Part shown: piece by piece, positions 35,374-43,970 of the stretch | Layout of the letters: each line of letters begins with the position of its first letter | How positions within the stretch are numbered: the first letter of the stretch is position 1 | Assembly (NCBI GenBank): GCA_025354405.1 | Contig: JANXMY010000027.1 | Location: 82,894 to 146,893, forward strand | From: Armatimonadota bacterium | Lineage (GTDB): Bacteria > Armatimonadota > Armatimonadia > Armatimonadales > Capsulimonadaceae | Reading direction: 5' to 3' | Length of the DNA: 64,000 nt | Position numbers and translations under genes: made by a program | Notes under the pieces: model-generated | The model's input: the letters and a program-made list of their open reading frames with translations, nothing else | What the model was told of the DNA's origin: nothing | Database searches by the model: none

Positions 35374-36861
35374 TTACACCAGTCCTGCGACAACTGTCTG
35401 CACGGAGCAGGCGGGCAGTGTCAGGATCAGCGTATCGCCTGAAGCGTCCAGATTTGCCTCCCGAACGACCACTGTTTCCGGCTGCTCGGATGTATTGATG
35501 GCATTGGCCGCCCCCGCCATCGTCCGCACACTGCCCCCGCTGAATGTCCCGTCACGCAGGCTAAGTGTAACTTCCTGCGGTTCGGTAAGATGCCGGTTGC
35601 TCAGGCTGATGATGAGCTTGCCGTCTTTCTTCGAAGCTGATGCCGATAGGAATGGCAATGAGCCACTGGGCAGAGTGCCGTAAATCATTGGAACCGCAGA
35701 AATCGACTGCGTTTTCATATCATCAAATTCGGCACGAACCGCAGACGCTCCGCGATGCGGCGCATACAGCGAGAACAGGTGGTAGGTTGGTGTCAGCCAC
35801 ATCTTCTCTCCGGAGGTCTGTACCAGAGCCTGCAAAACGTTCACAATCTGCGCGATATTGGCAGTCGAAACTCGGCTGCTCCATTTCTGAAAAACGTCTA
35901 AAACCCCTGCCCCGACAACGGCATCGCGTATCGTGCTGGGAGCCTCATAGTTCGTGGAGGGCACAGCTTCCGGGTGCCAGATGCCCCATTCGTCGAAGGC
36001 GATCCCGATCTGCTTGCGGCCCGCCGTGAAAAAGCGGAGAATTTCGTCGGTGTAGCGGATGCTCTCTTCCACAACGGTCGCAGCCTGCATCGAGGAATAA
36101 TATTCTTCGTCAGAGAAGCCGACGGCGGAGCCGTTTACCCAGTACTGATGCACGGAAACGTGGTCGAGGAGATGCAGATGATTGCGCATCGTCTCAATCA
36201 GCTTCATGTTCCAATCGCGATCGTTCAGCCCGCAGGCGACCAGCTGCACAGAGCTGTCGGCCATTTTCAGGAACGTCGAAAACCGTTTGTATTCTTTGGC
36301 ATAGGCCTCGGCGTCGTAGTTACCGCCGCAGCCCCAGTTCTCGTTGCCGACGCCCCAGAACCGAACATTCATCGGGTCAGGATGACCATTTGCTGTCCGC
36401 TCCCGCGCCAGAGCCGTGTCCGCCGTGCCGTTACAATAAGTGATCCAATCCGCCAGCTCCTGCGGTGAGCCGGAGCCGACATTTCCAGCCAGATACGGGT
36501 CTGCACCGATCGCTCGGCAGAGCGCAATAAACTCGTGTGTCCCCAGCGTGTTGTCTTCAACTACATTAAGCCCGCAGCTTTCCGCCCAGGTACGTGGGCG
36601 GCTTTCGGCAGGGCCGATACCGTCGCGCCAGTGGTAGGAATCCGCAAAGCAGCCACCGGGCCAGCGCAGCTGCGGAATGCCGACAGCTTTCAACGCATCA
36701 AGGATGTCGGTTCGGAAACCGCCCTGATTTGGAATAGGAGAGTCTAAACCCACCCAGAGGCCGTCATAGCAGCAGCGGCCCAAATGCTCTGCGAAGTGGC
36801 CGTGAATATAGGGAGAAATGGTGCCGAGTATTTCCCCGGCATGGATGGTAAGTTTAGACAT
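35374..36861 (-). CDS. Alpha-L-arabinofuranosidase, GH51
   Basis: 495 residues, no signal peptide, so probably intracellular. YIHGHFAEHLGRCCYDGLWVG at the N-terminus (read FAEHLG) is typical. The acid/base Glu is in GVGNENWGCGGN, the nucleophile in IAFDEWGIWH; a C-terminal beta domain follows. Releases arabinose from arabinan or arabinoxylan oligosaccharides. Next to the GT-B gene and the SDR, in line with arabinose salvage. Confidence 0.93.
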   Translation of the reverse strand: MSKLTIHAGEILGTISPYIHGHFAEHLGRCCYDGLWVGLDSPIPNQGGFRTDILDALKAVGIPQLRWPGGCFADSYHWRDGIGPAESRPRTWAESCGLNVVEDNTLGTHEFIALCRAIGADPYLAGNVGSGSPQELADWITYCNGTADTALARERTANGHPDPMNVRFWGVGNENWGCGGNYDAEAYAKEYKRFSTFLKMADSSVQLVACGLNDRDWNMKLIETMRNHLHLLDHVSVHQYWVNGSAVGFSDEEYYSSMQAATVVEESIRYTDEILRFFTAGRKQIGIAFDEWGIWHPEAVPSTNYEAPSTIRDAVVGAGVLDVFQKWSSRVSTANIAQIVNVLQALVQTSGEKMWLTPTYHLFSLYAPHRGASAVRAEFDDMKTQSISAVPMIYGTLPSGSLPFLSASASKKDGKLIISLSNRHLTEPQEVTLSLRDGTFSGGSVRTMAGAANAINTSEQPETVVVREANLDASGDTLILTLPACSVQTVVAGLV

Positions 36862-36882
36862 GAAAACGGTACCTCAACGTGA

Positions 36883-37626
36883 TTAATTATTTGGTTTCCG
36901 ATGAATCAGAGTGGCCGTCGCTTGATCGAGCGGGCGAATGACCATGGTATCGATGTTGACATGGGCGGGCCGGGTGACGGCCCAGACTATCGCTTCGGCC
37001 ACATCGTCGGCGGTCAGCGGCGTCATGCCTTCATAGGGCTTCTTCGCACGCTCCGCATCGCCGCCAAAGCGCACAAGGCTGAACTCCGTCTCGACAAGGC
37101 CCGGCGCGATCTCGGTGACCCGAATTGGCTTGCCAAGCAGCTCCAGCCGTAATGTCTCGGTGAGGGCACGAACGGCGTGTTTCGCCGCCGTGTACCCACC
37201 CCCGCCAGGATAGACTTCAATCCCGGCGATGCTGCTGATATTAACAATATGGCCTGCCCCGGAAGCTTCCATCTTCGGCAGCAGGGCACGGACCATCCGC
37301 ATCGTCCCGAGTACATTGGAGTCGAACATCGTTCGCCATTTTTCCTCGTCGGCATCGGCGATCGTCTCAAATCCTAATGCGCCTCCGGCACTGTTGACTA
37401 GTACGTTCACCGCCGGGACCTTCTCGCAGAACGCCAGGACACTCGAGGCATCGGTGACGTCCAGCTCCAAAGCCGTCGCCCCAATCGCATCGGCGACCTT
37501 GGACAGCCGGTCCAGGCGCCGTGCTCCAATATAGACCTGATAGCCAGATGCTACGAGATGCGCAGCCGCTGCCGTTCCAATTCCGCTGCTCGCTCCGGTC
37601 ACGACAGCAATAGGTTTGTTTGACAT
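36883..37626 (-). CDS. Short-chain dehydrogenase/reductase
   Basis: 247 residues. VTGASSGIG cofactor loop, NSAGG, catalytic Ser in ISSIAGIEV, Tyr and Lys in YTAAKHA. The C-terminal EAIVWAVTRPAHVNIDTMVIRP is that of classical SDRs near serine 3-dehydrogenase/YdfG-type enzymes. Substrate unknown. Located between GH51 and the DUF559 element; a polyol or sugar substrate is a guess from context. Confidence 0.9.
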   Translation of the reverse strand: MSNKPIAVVTGASSGIGTAAAAHLVASGYQVYIGARRLDRLSKVADAIGATALELDVTDASSVLAFCEKVPAVNVLVNSAGGALGFETIADADEEKWRTMFDSNVLGTMRMVRALLPKMEASGAGHIVNISSIAGIEVYPGGGGYTAAKHAVRALTETLRLELLGKPIRVTEIAPGLVETEFSLVRFGGDAERAKKPYEGMTPLTADDVAEAIVWAVTRPAHVNIDTMVIRPLDQATATLIHRKPNN

Positions 37627-37694
37627 AATTGTCTTTCTAAGAGAGGTGCGAGAATTTGCTGGGAGCGTGACTCGCCGGGAAAGGTCTTTCGGAA

Positions 37695-38271
37695 CCTAAG
37701 CCCGAGAAGAACCTAACCCCGACGCTCCGCGTCGCCCCTTCCCTGTTACGGAAGGGTTAAGATACTCTTTGCGCGATTGGCGAGATTTATCTCCGCTGCG
37801 GTGCAGATTTCAGCGAAGATACTCTGCAAGTTGTTCTCTATGCGCGAGTTGCTGAAGCGCAGCACTTGCAGGTTATTTCTAGTCAATATGCAGTCTCGGT
37901 CCCGATCGTAGTCGGCCTGAGAATCATGGACGGTCCCGTCATATTCGATGATAAGACGTCCCTCACGGCAGTAGAAGTCGGCGATGAAGCCTTCAATTAC
38001 TTGCTGGCGGCGAAAATGCAGCCCAGCTAACTGATTGTTTCGCAAGCTCTTCCACAACACAGCCGCAGCAGGTGTCGTCATCCGACGCATTTGCCGTGCC
38101 AGCGCCTACTTTTCCGGCTGCCGGGGCGCTAAAACAATCTTGCCATCTTCCACAGCCATTGCCTCCATTATTGATGCATTACCCATTCCCCTCCACGATT
38201 ATTTCCTTCAACCCTTCCCTAACAGGGAAGGGTCGACGCGGAGCGTCGGGGTTAGGTTCCAAAAGCTTAGG
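37695..38271. mobile_element. 577-bp inverted-repeat element carrying a DUF559 gene
   Basis: Left arm 37709-37761 and right arm 38206-38259 are inverted copies of about 53 bases with three or so differences; the outermost CCTAAG (37695) and CTTAGG (38266) also mirror each other. Each arm has two hairpins: CGACGCTCCGCGTCG, and CCCTTCC pairing with GGAAGGG. The DUF559 gene lies within, and its stop codon is in the loop of the left arm hairpin, so gene and arms form one unit. No transposase or target-site duplication is obvious. Confidence 0.75.
37746..38186 (-). pseudogene. DUF559 endonuclease-like gene with in-frame TAG
   Basis: From ATG at 38186 (with GTGGAGGGG ahead) the frame reads EDGKIVLAPRQPEK, then TAG at 38106-38108, then ALARQMRRMTTPAAAVLWKSLRN (core RQMRRMTTPA) to the stop at 37746. 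The DUF559 core shows LHFRRQQVIEGFIADFYC and LIIEYDGTVHDSQADYDRDR, the nuclease-like E-x-D-G motif and DR pair. Homologues commonly have the IVLG...RAKELRxxMTPAE order, so the amber codon interrupts a once longer gene. An internal ATG at 38090 could give a 114-residue protein with the core intact. May therefore be functional or decayed. Confidence 0.7.
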
Positions 38272-38316
38272 CGTACGCTCCGAATGCCTTCACATCACGC
38301 CAACTTCTCCCGCCCC

Positions 38317-39465
38317 TTACACCTTCACCGCCCGCGCACCCGCGGCTGCCCGGCAGGCATAGATATTCGCCTCACGCCCCGTCTTCAACTGGTAACGCAT
38401 CGCTAGTTCTTTTTGGAATTCCGGGACAGCATCGGCATAGACCAGGTTGACCGTGCAGCCGCCCCAGCCGCCGCCTGTCATCTTCGAGCCGATGCAGCCG
38501 GGGAGAGTGTCCGCCGCTTCGACCAGGAAATCAATTTCAGGAGCCGAGTTTTCAAAGAGGTCGCGGCAGGAGAGATGGCCCTCGGCTAAAAGCTCGCCCA
38601 TGCGCACCGTATCGCCTTTGCCAACAGCATCGCGCATGGCGAGGACGCGCTTGTCCTCGGTCAGGACATGCCTGGCCCGTTTGCGCTGATTCTCAGGAAG
38701 CTCCCTTTCGCGGGCCATAAACTCTTCCCAGGTAACATCGCGCAGGAGCGGTTTGCCAAAATGGGCGGCGGCGGCCATGCATTCAGCCCGCCTGGTCGCG
38801 TAGTCGCCGCCGGCGTGGGCGTGTTTGACTCCCGAATCGCAGATGACGATGGCGATATCGTCCCGGCCCATCTTGACCGTGGAGTGCTCCAAAGTCAGAC
38901 AGTCCAGAAACAGCAGACCATCCTGGACGCCGAACACAGAGGAGAACTGGTCCAAGATACCGCAGGGGACACCGACAAATTCGTTTTCCGCCTTCTGACA
39001 AAGCCGCGCAATCTGCATGGGATCGCGATCGTACGGAAATAGCTGCTGCAAAAAGAGGGCCGTCGCGACTTCCAGTGCCGCTGACGACGAAAGGCCAGCG
39101 CCACCGGGTACGTCGCTGTGAACCACGGCTTTAAAGCCGCGGATTGCGACCCCTTCCTGCTGGAGCTGTTTGACAACGCCCAGAGTATAGTTTGCCCAGC
39201 TGTTCTGTGGATCGGGCTCGATCTTGCTGGCCGTAAACGTCGCATCCCGGCGAAAATCGGCGGCGTAAAGGGTAATTGTGTCGTCGCCCGTCGCTTCCCC
39301 AGCGACCACAGTGCCTTTGTCCAGCGCAGCCGGCAGAACAAAGCCGCCGTTGTAGTCCGTGTGGTTTCCCATGATCTCGACCCGACCGGGGGCAAACGCC
39401 GCCGTCGTGGGCTTCGTTCCAAATCGCCGCGAATACGCCGCAACGGTATTTTCGACAAGCAGCAT
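38317..39465 (-). CDS. galK: Galactokinase-family sugar-1-kinase
   Basis: 382 residues, usual length, GHMP fold. PGRVEIMGNHTDYNGG at residues 26-41 takes the place of the usual GRVNLIGEHTDYN: Glu is Asn34. Then VPGGAGLSSSAALE (ATP site), EFVGVPCGILDQFSSV and the C-terminal MTGGGWGGCTVNLV. Phosphorylates galactose, or by context arabinose, at C-1. Next to a sugar nucleotidyltransferase (16 bases upstream) and near GH51 and the GT-B gene. In known GalK that Glu contacts the sugar, so specificity may differ. Confidence 0.88.
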   Translation of the reverse strand: MLLVENTVAAYSRRFGTKPTTAAFAPGRVEIMGNHTDYNGGFVLPAALDKGTVVAGEATGDDTITLYAADFRRDATFTASKIEPDPQNSWANYTLGVVKQLQQEGVAIRGFKAVVHSDVPGGAGLSSSAALEVATALFLQQLFPYDRDPMQIARLCQKAENEFVGVPCGILDQFSSVFGVQDGLLFLDCLTLEHSTVKMGRDDIAIVICDSGVKHAHAGGDYATRRAECMAAAAHFGKPLLRDVTWEEFMARERELPENQRKRARHVLTEDKRVLAMRDAVGKGDTVRMGELLAEGHLSCRDLFENSAPEIDFLVEAADTLPGCIGSKMTGGGWGGCTVNLVYADAVPEFQKELAMRYQLKTGREANIYACRAAAGARAVKV

Positions 39466-39481
39466 TCCTACTAACTCCTAA

Positions 39482-40225
39482 TTATTTCTGGCCTGAAGCC
39501 GCGAATTCGGCAGTGATGGCCGCGTAATCTTCCGGCGTGCCGACATCCCGCCAGCCGCCTTCCAGCGCAATACCTTTAGCCGGATGGCCATCTGTGATCA
39601 TCGCAGAGATTGCGTCCGGCAGCTCGTACTCACCGCGTGCCGAAGGCACAATTTTTGCCGTATATTTGAAGATCAGCGGATCGAAAATAAACAGCCCGGC
39701 GTTGTTCCAGTGCGTTGTCGCGGTGCCTTTGGCAGGCTTCTCCTGAATACGCTCAATGACATGATTTTCGTCCAGATAGACTGCCGCACCGGCCCAGGGA
39801 TCATCCACCCAGTTCAGACCGACATACGCTTTTGTTTCGCCGAGGCCGTTCTGCGCATACTCGGCGGCAAAGAGGCCATAGTTCACTGGATCCAGCATGA
39901 TATCGCCATAGGTCATCATGAACGGAGAATCCGCCAGCGCTGACGACGCACAGTTCACGGCATCCCCCACCCCGCGCGGCGTTTCCTGCGGGACATAATG
40001 CATTTTCCAGCCCCACTTCGATCCATCGCCAAAGTAGCTTTCCAGCACGTCGGCTTTGTAGCCCGTAATCAGCACGAACTCACGTATCGGAGTTTCGGCA
40101 GCGATGCGCCCCATGATCCGCTCGATCATCGGCACACCCCCGATAGGAATCATTGGCTTGGGCTGGTTGGCCGTCAGCGGGCCGAGGCGCGTCCCGCGGC
40201 CGGCGGCAAGTAAAAGGGCTTTCAT
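39482..40225 (-). CDS. Sugar-1-phosphate nucleotidyltransferase
   Basis: 247 residues, RmlA/GlmU-like. LLLAAGRGTRLGPLTANQPKP with the metal and nucleotide residues, then FMMTYGDIMLDP (DxD-like) and GWRDVGTPEDYAAI at the end. Uses NTP to activate a sugar-1-phosphate. Placed directly upstream of galK and 3 bases downstream of mtnP, so kinase plus nucleotidyltransferase form a salvage pair. NDP-sugar identity not decidable. Confidence 0.88.
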   Translation of the reverse strand: MKALLLAAGRGTRLGPLTANQPKPMIPIGGVPMIERIMGRIAAETPIREFVLITGYKADVLESYFGDGSKWGWKMHYVPQETPRGVGDAVNCASSALADSPFMMTYGDIMLDPVNYGLFAAEYAQNGLGETKAYVGLNWVDDPWAGAAVYLDENHVIERIQEKPAKGTATTHWNNAGLFIFDPLIFKYTAKIVPSARGEYELPDAISAMITDGHPAKGIALEGGWRDVGTPEDYAAITAEFAASGQK

Positions 40226-40228
40226 AAT

Positions 40229-41029
40229 CTATTCCATTCGGGCGTATTTGAGTGAGTCAACGCAGGGACAGACACGGCTCTCGGGCAGATGGGAGAGAAG
40301 TGTTCGAAGTACATTTTTGACATTCGTGGTGTTTTTCGTCAGCACTTCCAGCACGTTGTGGGCTTCCACCGCGGCGGCCTCGACGACAGTTCCGGCATCA
40401 TAATCCGTGACCAGGCCGATGGTCAAGTAGCACAGAGAGAGCTCACGGGCCAGAATAACTTCGGGATACTGCGTCATCGTTACCACATCCCAGCCCATGC
40501 GTGTAAACCAGACACTTTCGGCCCGGCTGGAAAAGCGCGGGCCTTGTATCACCACGCTGGTCCCGGCCTCGTGTACGGTGACACCGTTCACCTTTGCCGC
40601 ATCGATCGCCAGGGACCGCAGCTGCGGGCAGTAAACATCCGCGGAGGAGACATGGGTCACGATCGGCCCGTCATAAAACGTGTCTAGACGCCCCGAGGTC
40701 CGGTCGATGAACTGGTCCACAATCACAAAGTCACCCGGCGCAATATGCGCCTGCAGGGAGCCCACAGCACTCGGGGCTAGAACGCGCGTCACCCCGAGAC
40801 TTTTCAAGGCCCACAGGTTTGCCCGGTACGGGACTTTGTGCGGCGGCAGAGAATGGCTTTTGCCGTGCCGCGGCAGAAAGGCCACCCGGCGACCAGCGAC
40901 CGTCATCAAGGCGATTTTGTCGCTGGGCGGACCGTACGGAGTTTCGACCTTGATCTCCTCCACGTTGCCCTCGGCAAACTCGTAAAAGCCGCTGCCGCCA
41001 AAAATGCCAATTTCCGCTGTTTGTTTCAT
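40229..41029 (-). CDS. mtnP: S-methyl-5'-thioadenosine phosphorylase
   Basis: 266 residues. IGIFGGSGFYEF, RHGKSHSLPPHKVPYRANL (phosphate site), SVVIQGPRFSSRAES, MTQYPEVILARE, and LVTDYDAG; the Asp in the last motif favours adenine-type substrates (MTA) over the Asn of guanosine phosphorylases. Recycles MTA in methionine salvage. Overlaps rnc by 4 bases. Confidence 0.9.
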   Translation of the reverse strand: MKQTAEIGIFGGSGFYEFAEGNVEEIKVETPYGPPSDKIALMTVAGRRVAFLPRHGKSHSLPPHKVPYRANLWALKSLGVTRVLAPSAVGSLQAHIAPGDFVIVDQFIDRTSGRLDTFYDGPIVTHVSSADVYCPQLRSLAIDAAKVNGVTVHEAGTSVVIQGPRFSSRAESVWFTRMGWDVVTMTQYPEVILARELSLCYLTIGLVTDYDAGTVVEAAAVEAHNVLEVLTKNTTNVKNVLRTLLSHLPESRVCPCVDSLKYARME

Positions 41030-41742
41030 GGGAGAATCCCAACTTCTGTGCTCAGTCGCGGAGTGGGCTCCAGAGCCGCTTCCGCCGCTGCCTGCTGCGC
41101 TTCTTTTTTAGTTTTTCCGACCCCTACCCCACCGGAGACGCCGTCGAGACGCACTTCCACCGTGTATGTTTTATCGTGAGGCCGACCGCGCTCATCAGTG
41201 ACGACATATTCGGGCGGCGACAGATGCTCGGCCTGGCGCATCTCCTGCAGAACGCTTTTCGGGTCGCGCCAGTCCCGCTCTGCGCTGACTTCGGCGACCT
41301 CTTCAGCCAGCACACGCATGATAAAGTCGCGGGCCGCTCCGTAGCCACCCTCTCGGTAGATCACCGCGATCAGAGCTTCCATCGCATCGGCGATGATGCT
41401 TGCCCGGTTGCGGCCTCCCATCGCCTCTTCCGTCCGGCCCAGCCGAATGAGCGGAGCAAGGTCGAGTCGGCGGGCAGCGGCCGCCAGAGCGTCTTTGCAG
41501 ACGATCAGGGCCTTGGCCTTAGCCAGCTCACCTTCCCCACGCTTTGGAAACTGCGTGTAGAGCCATTCCACCACGACCAGGCCCAGGACCGAGTCACCGA
41601 CGAATTCCAGCCGCTCATTGCTGTCTAACGGGTGGTCGGGGACCAGCGACTTATGTGTCAGAGCCTGCTTCAGCGAGACCATGTCCGAGATCGGCAGGCC
41701 GCGCTTCTCGGCTTCGTGCCGCAGCTCCCCGGCATCATTCAT
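41026..41742 (-). CDS. rnc: Ribonuclease III
   Basis: 238 residues. Catalytic signature NERLEFVGDSVLGLVV, second acidic site DAMEALIAVIYREGGYG, then a C-terminal double-stranded RNA binding domain ending in GVGKTKKEAQQAAAE. Processes rRNA precursors and structured mRNAs. Overlaps its neighbours by 4 bases on both sides (ATGA junctions), so the aminotransferase-rnc-mtnP order is one operon. Confidence 0.96.
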   Translation of the reverse strand: MNDAGELRHEAEKRGLPISDMVSLKQALTHKSLVPDHPLDSNERLEFVGDSVLGLVVVEWLYTQFPKRGEGELAKAKALIVCKDALAAAARRLDLAPLIRLGRTEEAMGGRNRASIIADAMEALIAVIYREGGYGAARDFIMRVLAEEVAEVSAERDWRDPKSVLQEMRQAEHLSPPEYVVTDERGRPHDKTYTVEVRLDGVSGGVGVGKTKKEAQQAAAEAALEPTPRLSTEVGILP

Positions 41743-42968
41743 CCGAGTGCCTGGACTGCTTCAGCGATGCGGGCGACACCGCGCTGAATATTGTCCATCG
41801 AAGTGGCATACGAAAGCCGTATGTTGCCATCCGCGCCGAAGCCGGAGCCTGGGATGACCGCAACTTCGTATTTTTCCAGAAGATAGGCTGCAAAGTCGTC
41901 CGAGCCGCCAATAGTGCGCGGGGCATCGCCTTCGGGCGTCCAAGACTTGCCGTAAAGCGCGGAGACATTGGGGAAGACGTAAAATGCGCCCTGCGGGTTC
42001 AGGCAGTGTATACCTGGGATATTATTGAGTGCTGGAACGATGACATCTCGCCGCTCCTGGAATGCGAGCCGCATGGTCTCGACCGCGTCCTGCGGGCCGT
42101 TCAGGGCTTCCACCCCACCCGCCTGCGCGATAGAAGTTGGGTTAGAGGTGCTCTGGTCCTGGATTTTGGACATGGCAGCCACAATATCCAGATCGGCAGC
42201 GGCGTAGCCCAGCCGCCAGCCAGTCATGGAATGTGCTTTCGAGAAGCCGTTGATCGTGATGGTCAGCTTTTTTGCCGCCTCGCTGAACGACGCCGGAGAG
42301 ACAAACTCGGCTCCGGTGTACAAAATCTTCTCATAAATCTCATCCGACATCAGATAGATGCCGCGCCCAACACACAGATCGGAGATGTCACGCAGCTGCT
42401 GCGGCGTGTAAACTGCACCGGTCGGGTTGGACGGAGAGTTAATGATCACCAGCTTCGTCTTCGGGGTGAAATGCGCCTCGATCTCCGCAGCCGAAGTCAG
42501 AAAGCCCGAGGCTTCGGTCGCGGGAACGATCACCGGAATACCGTCCGCAAGCTTGACCTGCTCAGGATATGAGACCCAGTACGGTGCCGGCACGATCACT
42601 TCATCACCGGGATTAAGCATGGCCTGCATGAGATTATAGATGGAATGCTTTGCGCCGCAGGAGACAATAATCTCCGTACGCCCATAAGTCAGACCATTAT
42701 CACGCTTGAGCTTCGCAATAATCGCATCTTTGAGGGCCACAGTGCCACTGGAAGGCGTATATTTCGTGTCGCCCCGTGCCAGTGCCGCGACGGCGGCATC
42801 TTTGACATTCTGCGGCGTATCGAAGTCGGGTTCACCCGCCCCGAAGCTGATGACATCCTTGCCCTGCGCCTTGAGGGCATTGGCTTTGGCCGTGATCGCC
42901 AGCGTCGGGGAGGGCGCGGCCTGAATGGCGCGTAAAGACAGCATGCTTTGCTGTAAGGGCGTAGTCAT
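41739..42968 (-). CDS. Aspartate aminotransferase family enzyme (class I)
   Basis: 409 residues. ISFGAGEPDFDTP at the N-terminus, NPTGAVYTPQQL, the PLP Lys in INGFSKAHSMTGWRLGY, and IRLSYATS at the C-terminus with the Arg for the carboxylate. Class I aminotransferase of the Igamma/Ibeta AspC type; transfers amino groups between aspartate or a related amino acid and 2-oxoglutarate. First gene of the minus-strand operon down to galK. Confidence 0.92.
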   Translation of the reverse strand: MTTPLQQSMLSLRAIQAAPSPTLAITAKANALKAQGKDVISFGAGEPDFDTPQNVKDAAVAALARGDTKYTPSSGTVALKDAIIAKLKRDNGLTYGRTEIIVSCGAKHSIYNLMQAMLNPGDEVIVPAPYWVSYPEQVKLADGIPVIVPATEASGFLTSAAEIEAHFTPKTKLVIINSPSNPTGAVYTPQQLRDISDLCVGRGIYLMSDEIYEKILYTGAEFVSPASFSEAAKKLTITINGFSKAHSMTGWRLGYAAADLDIVAAMSKIQDQSTSNPTSIAQAGGVEALNGPQDAVETMRLAFQERRDVIVPALNNIPGIHCLNPQGAFYVFPNVSALYGKSWTPEGDAPRTIGGSDDFAAYLLEKYEVAVIPGSGFGADGNIRLSYATSMDNIQRGVARIAEAVQALG

Positions 42969-43040
42969 AAACGTGTTCTCATTCTCTAAACCGGTCAGAA
43001 ATTTGGCTGAAATTATTGTAGCCGAAGGGGCCGAGCGAAG

Positions 43041-43970
43041 TCAAGTTTGAGCGCAGTGAATATAGCGGGTGAACCGGGGCGTTTTTGGCACTTTGTAAAC
43101 CGTGAGGCCCTCATAGCCAGCCTCGCCGATCCATGCCGTCAAGTCGATCTCGGCGATAAACACGGCGCGGGGCGCGAGGGGCGCCGCGAAGCGAATAATC
43201 TCCTGCACATTCGCATCAGTCGTTTTGCAGTTCCGGTCATACGGCAGATCAGCCAGCAATATGTCGCCCCGCCGCTCCCATCTGCTAGCCTCTCCCTGTT
43301 CTACGGCAGCGGAGTAACCAAAATGGGCTAGGTTCTTCCGCGACATCGAGACCATCTTCGGATTGTGATCGATGCCGAAGGCCTCCGCCCCCAGGGAAGC
43401 CGCTTCCAGCAGAAACGAGCCGGTTCCGCAGCAGGGGTTCAGAACCACGTCGCCAGGCCGCACCGCCAGATTGACAATCGCTCGGCACAGCCGCGATGGC
43501 AGCGAGCTGGAGGTCCGCAGCGGCTTTTCCTCATGACGCTGCCAGCCGCCATCAGAAGACGCTAATATCTCCCCGAACCAGTATCCGCCGCCTCTTGAAA
43601 CAATGATAAACCGACGCTTCGGGGCCACAAGCTGCGGCCCGCCCTCAATCAGGTCCGCCACTGCTGTCATTGTCTTAAAGCCCGGAACCGCTTCGCCGCC
43701 CGGCAGAACGAGTATCTCCACCCGAAAGTCTTCCGCCGACAAACCCAGCCCGGCAATCTTCTCCAGCAAGGCACTTATCGTCACTGAGCGGGCCAAACAG
43801 GAAGCGCCAAACCGCAGGTACGCCGCCCGGCCCACACGCTCTATCAAAGAGCATTCTACAAACCCATCCTCACCCGGCAGCGTCCCGGTCAGTGCCAAAC
43901 ACTCCGCCGCGACCAATCCATTGCCGGCGTCTTCAATACACTGCGCAAAATAACCCAAACTTTCCGTCAA
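43041..43970 (-). CDS. RNA methylase-like SAM methyltransferase (UPF0020/Trm11 type)
   Basis: 309 residues from a TTG at 43970 that overlaps the TGA of the macro-domain gene (TTGA). N-terminal region YFAQCIEDAGNGLVAAECLA resembles the start of Trm11-like enzymes; the methyltransferase domain has NPCCGTGSFLLEAASLGAE (SAM motif I) and ILLADLPYD (motif IV, in place of NPPY). Probably methylates guanines in tRNA. A longer frame up to 44159 exists but lies inside the macro gene. Start assignment is inference from coupling. Confidence 0.8.
   Translation of the reverse strand: MTESLGYFAQCIEDAGNGLVAAECLALTGTLPGEDGFVECSLIERVGRAAYLRFGASCLARSVTISALLEKIAGLGLSAEDFRVEILVLPGGEAVPGFKTMTAVADLIEGGPQLVAPKRRFIIVSRGGGYWFGEILASSDGGWQRHEEKPLRTSSSLPSRLCRAIVNLAVRPGDVVLNPCCGTGSFLLEAASLGAEAFGIDHNPKMVSMSRKNLAHFGYSAAVEQGEASRWERRGDILLADLPYDRNCKTTDANVQEIIRFAAPLAPRAVFIAEIDLTAWIGEAGYEGLTVYKVPKTPRFTRYIHCAQT

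Noticed and set aside
41544..42572. 342-codon plus-strand frame
   Set aside because: Antisense of rnc and the aminotransferase; composition is that of a shadow frame.
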